A stretch of DNA of 13,828 bases. Origin: Promethearchaeota archaeon. Lineage in GTDB: Archaea; Asgardarchaeota; Lokiarchaeia; Sigynarchaeales; SOKP01. The position numbers were made by a program, and so were the translations under genes. The stretch lies in the NCBI GenBank assembly GCA_019057735.1, contig JAHLWV010000037.1, forward strand, positions 1 to 13,828, written 5' to 3'. This document shows, piece by piece, positions 6,277-13,828 of the stretch; position 1 is the first letter of the stretch, and each line of letters opens with the position of its first letter. The notes beneath the pieces were generated by a model. It saw nothing but the letters and a program-made list of their open reading frames with translations, did no database searches and had not been told where the DNA came from.

Positions 6277-7164
6277 GTGAAGAAAATCAAAGAAGTAGAC
6301 AATATAGCTTCAAATATTATTTCATATTTACAGATAAATTTAAAAGACGAAATTATTAGTATTTATGGTATTGGTAGTTATTTTGATAAAAATCTTCCAT
6401 CCAGTTGGAGAAATGCTGATATTGATGTAATTGTAATAGTTTCTACTTTGGAAAATATTACTAAACTCGATTGGACCGATGTTCGATACGAAGTTAGAAA
6501 ATTTGATAACCATTCCGTATGGATAGGATATAATACTATTCAAGGGCTAAAATCAAAAAAGATTTTCGTTCAGGAATCCTTCGCAAATTATGAATGGAGC
6601 CTAATGGATTTAAAATTTAAAGAAAATTCTCATCTTTTATATGGAAAAGATATTAGAGAGCAAATTCCAGACCCTTTTAGTTTAGTTTTTGATTATAACG
6701 ATATTTTAGCTAGATGCCTTTATCATTTGGATAAAAGCCTAAAAGAGAGCAAAATTCGGGAGAATTCTGGACAAGATATGACAGAATTTACTAAAGCGGT
6801 ATTTAAATTTGGATTCTATGTGTGCCTTTACTTCAGCGAAAGGTATTTTCTTACTTCTGTTCATAGCGTTTCGATACAACTTAATAAATTATTATTGGAT
6901 AACGATATAAAGAACTCTATGCTTAATTTCATGAGTGAATCTATAATTTATAGGAGAACAAATAAATTTTCTAAAAAATTCGAACTCTTAAGAAAAAATT
7001 ACATGTTATTTACGCTTTCTCTCCTCAGAAGTGGAATTCTTCATAAAAAGTACGAGTTTCAAGAGTTGTTGATATTTCTTAAAAATAAATTTAATGGGAT
7101 GCCTTATCTTACCTCTTACCTTAAAAAAGCAAAAAACATATTTTATTCTACTAAAACAAATTAA
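6277..7164 (+). CDS. Nucleotidyltransferase-fold protein (polymerase-beta superfamily)
   Basis: The first 130 residues look like a polymerase-beta-type nucleotidyltransferase domain. IISIYGIGS (26-34) supplies the Gly-Ser of the nucleotide-binding turn, and NADIDVIVIV (46-55) supplies the metal-binding pair D48 and D50. LYGKDIREQIP (121-131) matches the segment that commonly ends this domain in aminoglycoside-type and stand-alone transferases. A third acidic residue may be D111. Residues 135-290 are mostly helical, resembling the helical or HEPN-like partner domain of such enzymes, but with no RX4-6H signature that I can identify. It would transfer an NMP to an unknown acceptor (RNA, protein or small molecule). 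The start is GTG, with an in-frame TAA two codons upstream. It diverges from the 260-residue unknown gene. Antibiotic resistance should not be assumed. Confidence 0.7.
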   Translation: MKKIKEVDNIASNIISYLQINLKDEIISIYGIGSYFDKNLPSSWRNADIDVIVIVSTLENITKLDWTDVRYEVRKFDNHSVWIGYNTIQGLKSKKIFVQESFANYEWSLMDLKFKENSHLLYGKDIREQIPDPFSLVFDYNDILARCLYHLDKSLKESKIRENSGQDMTEFTKAVFKFGFYVCLYFSERYFLTSVHSVSIQLNKLLLDNDIKNSMLNFMSESIIYRRTNKFSKKFELLRKNYMLFTLSLLRSGILHKKYEFQELLIFLKNKFNGMPYLTSYLKKAKNIFYSTKTN

Positions 7165-7227
7165 TTACGTTTTTATCTTCCCTTTGTTGACATGTTTAAA
7201 TTCAGATTGATAAAGTTAAAAAAAAAT

Positions 7228-7237
7228 AAATTATAAG
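7228..7237 (+). promoter_or_regulatory. TATA box for the 75-residue membrane protein
   Basis: AAATTATAAG lies about 41 bases before the ATG at 7274, giving a predicted leader of about 15 bases. It separates this gene from the upstream nucleotidyltransferase-like gene. Confidence 0.35.
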
Positions 7238-7273
7238 ATCTTATTCAACCTACAAAAATATAATACGATTTTA

Positions 7274-7501
7274 ATGTTACTTATAATACTACAGATCAAC
7301 GGGTTTCAAGTTCCCTCATTAACAGTTTGGATATTAGCGTGGATTTTTCTCACAATTGGATTAGTAGCTTTGATTACTTTAGTCGTTTATACTAGATACG
7401 GCAGAGAAATATCCATTAAACTCTCTATTATTTCAATCGGAATTTCTGCAGTATTGTTGGGTTTTTCTTTCCACTTCTTCCTAATTACATTTGGAATATA
7501 A
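7274..7501 (+). CDS. Small two-helix membrane protein
   Basis: This 75-residue protein is almost wholly hydrophobic. Helix 1 spans about 15-40 (LTVWILAWIFLTIGLVALIT), a short polar turn TRYGREISIK follows (40-49), and helix 2 spans about 50-74 with FSFHFFLITF near the end. Charges in the turn predict that it faces the cytoplasm and both ends face outward. No family is recognised, and there are no cysteines or conserved catalytic residues. It is followed after 186 bases by another small membrane protein on the same strand, so the two may work together, but each has its own TATA-like box. Confidence 0.7.
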   Translation: MLLIILQINGFQVPSLTVWILAWIFLTIGLVALITLVVYTRYGREISIKLSIISIGISAVLLGFSFHFFLITFGI

Positions 7502-7663
7502 TTTTGCTTGGATAAATTGAGGATTGACCTTCTTTTAATACAAATACGCTAATAAATATTGTTATGAGTTAGCTCCTACCTTTTAAAAATCAATATTTTA
7601 TTTAATAAATATTTATAAAAGAAGGAGAATTTGTTTTTCTTAATTTAAATAATAAACATACTT

Positions 7664-7672
7664 AAATATATA
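7664..7672 (+). promoter_or_regulatory. TATA box for the 139-residue membrane protein
   Basis: AAATATATA is centred 20 bases before the ATG at 7688. This spacing implies a leaderless mRNA. Confidence 0.5.
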
Positions 7673-7687
7673 AGTGGAACGTCAAAA

Positions 7688-8107
7688 ATGTTATTACAAC
7701 TAGAAAGTACATTATTGTTTATACTTTGGTTAGTATTAGCTACTGTCATTGTCGCAATCATTCTTTACATTTCGGTATTACTTATAGCATCAAAAACTAA
7801 AGCTTCTGATAAAAAATTTGTAATAGTTATCTTAGCTTTTATCTTTGTTTTGATAATACCAATAATTTTAGGTGCAATAAATCAAGTGCTAGGCGTAGTA
7901 GGTAATTTAGTAGCTTTTAGTGGTTCAAACTATTTAACTCAGTTAACACCAATCATTGGATTTCTAATAATTTTAGTATTAACTAAATTTTTCCTCAGTA
8001 TTCCGTGGGATCAGGATGTATGGATATCTCTATTAACACTGTTTTTCCTGTTCCTTCTCTATACTATGATACCAGAACTTTATAATTTCTTAGGGTTTGG
8101 ACTTTAA
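7688..8107 (+). CDS. Four-helix membrane protein of unknown function
   Basis: This 139-residue, very hydrophobic protein has predicted helices at about 8-34, 44-64 (perhaps extending to 73), 85-104 and 110-128. The main charged loop is SKTKASDKK (35-43) between helices 1 and 2, which should be cytoplasmic. The loop between helices 2 and 3 (VAFSGSNYLTQL) is polar and uncharged. The loop between helices 3 and 4 carries PWDQD (106-110). No transporter, protease or pilin motif is evident. The gene converges on rpoB, with only a T14 tract and about 60 further bases between them. Confidence 0.75.
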   Translation: MLLQLESTLLFILWLVLATVIVAIILYISVLLIASKTKASDKKFVIVILAFIFVLIIPIILGAINQVLGVVGNLVAFSGSNYLTQLTPIIGFLIILVLTKFFLSIPWDQDVWISLLTLFFLFLLYTMIPELYNFLGFGL

Positions 8108-8121
8108 TTTTTTTTTTTTTT
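8108..8121 (+). terminator. T14 terminator of the membrane protein gene
   Basis: Fourteen consecutive T residues begin directly after the stop codon at 8105-8107. This is a strong intrinsic termination signal for archaeal RNA polymerase and protects the convergent rpoB gene from read-through. Confidence 0.65.
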
Positions 8122-8165
8122 AAAATCATAATTAAAGCTTCTTTGCACAACCAATAAAATAGAGT

Positions 8166-8172
8166 AAAAAAA
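8166..8172 (-). terminator. Oligo-T terminator after rpoB
   Basis: Seven A residues on the plus strand give T7 on the minus strand, 11-17 bases past the rpoB stop codon. Together with the convergent gene downstream, this indicates that the rpoH-rpoB transcript ends here. Confidence 0.5.
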
Positions 8173-8182
8173 GATAGATTAC

Positions 8183-11554
<3,372 letters not shown>

Positions 11555-11599
11555 TTTTGATTAACCTATTAAAATATTATTTTTAAATAAAAAGTTTTT

Positions 11600-11857
11600 C
11601 TACACTTTTTCTTTCTTGACATAGCGATAATAATCTATATTTTTTACTGTTGTGTGAGATTCTCTAACAATCTTTATGATGTCCCCTTCTTTTGCGCCAA
11701 TTGCTATTGAAACCGGGTCTTTATCAAACATTTGGGGTAAATCAGAAATATTAATTTTGTATTTCTCTAATAAATTCTGAGATTCTTCTTTTGTTAAAAG
11801 GTAATGTTTCGGGACTAGTTCATGAAGCAGAACATCTATTTTTCTTTTCTTTGTCAA
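11600..11857 (-). CDS. rpoH: DNA-directed RNA polymerase subunit H
   Basis: This 85-residue protein is the small archaeal polymerase subunit equivalent to the C-terminal domain of eukaryotic RPB5. Conserved elements are LLHELVPKHYLLTKEE (10-25), LLEKYKI (29-35), LPQMFDKDPVSIAIGAKEGD (40-59) and IIKIVRES (60-67), followed by YYRYV (76-80). Length matches the family. The start is TTG, with the ideal Shine-Dalgarno AGAGGA six bases upstream (11869-11864); no ATG is available before residue 43. It directly precedes rpoB and probably shares its transcript. Confidence 0.96.
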   Translation of the reverse strand: MTKKRKIDVLLHELVPKHYLLTKEESQNLLEKYKINISDLPQMFDKDPVSIAIGAKEGDIIKIVRESHTTVKNIDYYRYVKKEKV

Positions 11858-11863
11858 AAAAAA

Positions 11864-11875
11864 TCCTCTTTCCTC
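11864..11875 (-). promoter_or_regulatory. Shine-Dalgarno region that fixes the rpoH TTG start
   Basis: On the minus strand GAGGA then AGAGGA occurs, the second ending six bases before TTG 11857. The position supports TTG as the true initiation codon. Confidence 0.6.
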
Positions 11876-11950
11876 GCTAATTATTTCAAAAAATATTCTA
11901 TTTCTAAAAAATTTTTCTATTTTTACGATTATTCTCTTAATTTTTTACAA

Positions 11951-11960
11951 ATACTTATAG
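11951..11960 (-). promoter_or_regulatory. Candidate TATA box for rpoH-rpoB
   Basis: CTATAAGTAT on the minus strand, preceded by a CACCA element, lies about 100 bases upstream of the rpoH start. It would give a leader of some 70 bases, and there are other A/T-rich blocks nearer the gene, so the assignment is tentative. Confidence 0.3.
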
Positions 11961-12000
11961 TGGTGTCGGTATTTTGAAAGATGAAAACTTCAACATTCGT

Positions 12001-12639
12001 TTAAATTGATGTTAAACTAAAAATCCAATATCCAGATCTCTTAAAAGTCACATTTATCTTTTCATATAAATCTGAAAGATTTTGGATTAAATAATTGTAA
12101 ATATAATTTGCTCCCATTTTTTTTCTCATTACAAATTGAAATTGTCCATTTCTTTTCAGAAAAGATGGTATTTCTTTGCACAATGCGAGAAATTCTTTTC
12201 TACCGTTTCTTATTGGAGGATTAATGTAGATAGCGTCAAATTGGATATTTTTGTTTTGTAAAGGTTTAAAATAGCTACCATTCAAAACTATTATTTTACC
12301 TGATCTTTCGGATAAATTATACTTTATATTCTCCCTAGTGCACCAGAGTGCTCTTTTATTTGTATCGATTAAATAAACAGAGCTTTGCGGACTCATGTAC
12401 GCTAGAACTATCCCAATGGGTCCATAACCACATCCTAAATCAAGTAAATGGCCTCCTTTTTTAGGAATAGTCATATGTTCAATAAACACTTGTGTACCCA
12501 AATCTAACTTTTTATAGGAAAATATCCCCGTGATCGTTTTAAACAAGTATAAATGGCGTCGTAGGCTAACTGGAACAGTAAAGACTTTAACTCTAACATC
12601 AGGAAATTGTGAGGAATAATGTTGGTTTTTTCTCTCCAT
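12001..12639 (-). CDS. Class I SAM-dependent methyltransferase, MJ0882/RsmC-like
   Basis: The 212-residue protein has the single MTS-type methyltransferase domain of the RsmC/MJ0882 group, which includes rRNA guanine-N2 methyltransferases. The N-terminal segment FKTITGIFSYKKLDLGTQVF (33-52) is typical of the group. Motif I is DLGCGYGPIG (67-76), the acidic ribose-binding residue is D92 in VYLIDTNKRAL, and motif IV is NPPIR (140-144), the base-amino methylation signature. The later GANYIYNYL region continues the Rossmann fold. The RNA substrate is unknown; rRNA or tRNA is likely. It starts 15 bases after the cbf5 stop codon, so the two are almost certainly co-transcribed. Confidence 0.88.
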   Translation of the reverse strand: MERKNQHYSSQFPDVRVKVFTVPVSLRRHLYLFKTITGIFSYKKLDLGTQVFIEHMTIPKKGGHLLDLGCGYGPIGIVLAYMSPQSSVYLIDTNKRALWCTRENIKYNLSERSGKIIVLNGSYFKPLQNKNIQFDAIYINPPIRNGRKEFLALCKEIPSFLKRNGQFQFVMRKKMGANYIYNYLIQNLSDLYEKINVTFKRSGYWIFSLTSI

Positions 12640-12654
12640 GACGTCGATCTTTTC

Positions 12655-13665
12655 CTATTTGGTTTTAATCTCGTTCCACCTTGGATATATGCATCGTTCC
12701 ATAAAAATTTTATTCGTTTCAGCAATAATTCCCGATTTTGCTTTGTAGATTTTCATGGCATCCATGTTAGCTGTACCAAAACCTATTAATTCTTTTTTGA
12801 GGGTCATATACACAATCTGCATGCCAGTTTGAATTCTTGCATCAACATAACACACTCCAGCAGAAGCTAGATCAGCTCCATGGCATAACGCATCAACAGC
12901 AGTATCTCTCACGTAAATTTTAGGGAGGTGGGATACGATCTTCTCCATAGGAAAAATTACTTTTCTTAAATAAGAATCGTCACTTTCATTTCTATAAATA
13001 GTGTAAGCATCTTTTAGATTTTGTAGAGTTATCAAACTTTCATCTTCTCTGAAATGGCCCACCCTCGTTCGCCTTAGCTCTAACATATGAGCTCCCGAGC
13101 ATAAAGCTTCGCCGATATCAAAACAAAATTTTCGAATATACGTACCTGCTTCACATCCAACTATAAACAAGACGTGGTTATTATTTATTTCTAGGACTTT
13201 AGCGTAGTAAATCTCTCTTACTCTTAATCTTCTCACTACTGAGGACTTAATTGGAGGTGTCTGATAAATTTTGCCTGTAAAAATTTTAAATACTTTTTCA
13301 ATTTTTTTTAAATTTTCGGGTGCATGTAATAGCATAACTCCTACATATTCTTTCCCCGCATACAATAATGCCGATAGAACCCGAGTAGCTTTCCCAAGTG
13401 CACAGGGTAATACTCCAGTAACTTTTGGATCTAACGTCCCCCCATGTCCTGCGTTATCCGTTTCTATTATTTTACGAGCCCACGAAACTACTTCATGACT
13501 TGTGGGACCACTTGGTTTATCTAAATTTATAACTCCATATTTTAATAAGTCCTCTACCTTTCTCTTGTAAGGTTCACATCCATAATCTTCATTAGTAACA
13601 TCTTGGGATTTTACGAGTAATTGCTCTGATTCATCAGCAGGCAATCTAAATTCTGTATCTTGCAT
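12655..13665 (-). CDS. cbf5: tRNA/rRNA pseudouridine synthase Cbf5
   Basis: Cbf5 (TruB/dyskerin family) is the catalytic subunit of archaeal H/ACA ribonucleoproteins, working with Nop10, Gar1 and L7Ae, and can also modify tRNA position 55. The 336-residue protein is full length. The N-terminal region is archaeal-type (about 1-40), followed by INLDKPSGPTSHEVVSW (46-62) and GHGGTLDPKVTGVLP (73-87), where D79 is the catalytic aspartate. Later elements are KEYVGVMLLHAP (105-116), YQTPPIKSSVVRRLRVREIYY (134-154) and CEAGTYIRKF (171-180). GAHMLELRRTRVG (191-203) follows, then a C-terminal PUA domain (about 250-325) with VDALCHGADLASAGV. A methyltransferase gene follows at 15 bases. I see no clear promoter upstream. 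Confidence 0.97.
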   Translation of the reverse strand: MQDTEFRLPADESEQLLVKSQDVTNEDYGCEPYKRKVEDLLKYGVINLDKPSGPTSHEVVSWARKIIETDNAGHGGTLDPKVTGVLPCALGKATRVLSALLYAGKEYVGVMLLHAPENLKKIEKVFKIFTGKIYQTPPIKSSVVRRLRVREIYYAKVLEINNNHVLFIVGCEAGTYIRKFCFDIGEALCSGAHMLELRRTRVGHFREDESLITLQNLKDAYTIYRNESDDSYLRKVIFPMEKIVSHLPKIYVRDTAVDALCHGADLASAGVCYVDARIQTGMQIVYMTLKKELIGFGTANMDAMKIYKAKSGIIAETNKIFMERCIYPRWNEIKTK

Positions 13666-13828
13666 ATGGATTAACTGTAAGAGATAATATTACGAATAGT
13701 AATTCACGGTGAAATTAATGTTTATCGATTGTTGGATACAAAGAAAATGATGAAAATCGATCCAATAATTTTGCTTTAATCTTGATTCTAATACGGAATT
13801 AAAGAAAATTGCGGGCCATGTGGGAATT

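Noticed and set aside
6340..6543. Minus-strand 67-codon frame inside the nucleotidyltransferase-like gene
   Set aside because: It is antisense to the GS...DID core; Asn/Ile-rich translation without motifs.
6277..7164. Aminoglycoside resistance or toxin-antitoxin call for the nucleotidyltransferase-like gene
   Set aside because: The core motifs support only the fold. There is no adjacent HEPN partner gene and no substrate-specific signature.
12504..12725. Minus-strand 73-codon frame bridging the cbf5 end and methyltransferase start
   Set aside because: It overlaps both genes in another frame and its translation matches nothing.
13271..13498. Plus-strand 75-codon frame inside cbf5
   Set aside because: It is antisense to the catalytic region of Cbf5.
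13747..13800. ATGATGA motif as a possible C box of a C/D guide RNA
   Set aside because: No matching D box (CTGA) or internal C'/D' pair occurs at the needed spacing.
13690..13827. Minus-strand open stretch of 45 codons at the right edge, possible end of an upstream gene
   Set aside because: The translation (ending NFTVNYYS) resembles no typical cbf5 neighbour such as L14e or cytidylate kinase, and an open stretch of this length is expected by chance.

Overview
The window comes from an archaeon, on gene content alone: a single-chain archaeal RNA polymerase subunit B, subunit H, transcription factor E, MBF1, the proteasome-activating nucleotidase PAN, archaeal NAC, Cbf5 and an archaeal-type anaerobic ribonucleotide reductase. 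DNA is AT-rich. Fused rpoB argues against haloarchaea and most methanogens, in which B is split in two. A class III ribonucleotide reductase suggests anaerobic life. An Asgard or other deep uncultivated lineage is plausible, but I cannot fix the phylum from sequence alone.

Layout. At the left edge (1-387, minus) is the N-terminal ATP-cone end of nrdD, followed by a roughly 400-base gap and a one-domain cupin (plus). Next is a minus-strand block, read right to left: PAN (3897-2686), a PUA RNA-binding protein (2616-2125), NAC (2088-1597) and a small membrane protein (1511-1158). MBF1 (plus) diverges from PAN and meets the TFE-alpha gene (minus) tail to tail. Upstream of TFE lies a 260-residue protein of unknown function, which diverges from a nucleotidyltransferase-fold gene (6277-7164, plus). 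Two small hydrophobic membrane proteins (7274-7501, 7688-8107, plus) follow. The second converges on rpoB. From 13665 down to 8183 the minus strand carries cbf5, an MJ0882/RsmC-like methyltransferase, rpoH and rpoB.

Functionally, most of the window serves gene expression. It covers transcription initiation (TFE, MBF1), transcription itself (RpoB, RpoH), RNA modification (Cbf5, a probable methyltransferase, a PUA protein), nascent-chain handling (NAC) and protein turnover (PAN). The accessory part is 5401-8107: one unknown protein, one nucleotidyltransferase-like protein and two small membrane proteins. No mobile element, CRISPR array, tRNA or rRNA was found.

Start signals fall into two groups. 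PAN, rpoH and rpoB begin with TTG, each preceded by a Shine-Dalgarno-like sequence, clear for rpoH and weaker for the other two. Several ATG genes have a TATA-like box about 20-35 bases upstream, which fits leaderless or short-leader mRNAs. I did not find a clear CRISPR, toxin, defence or other novel system. The best candidates for new biology are the 5401-8107 genes, the separation of rpoB from rpoA, the basic N-terminal extension of NAC and a T11 tract inside the PUA gene.
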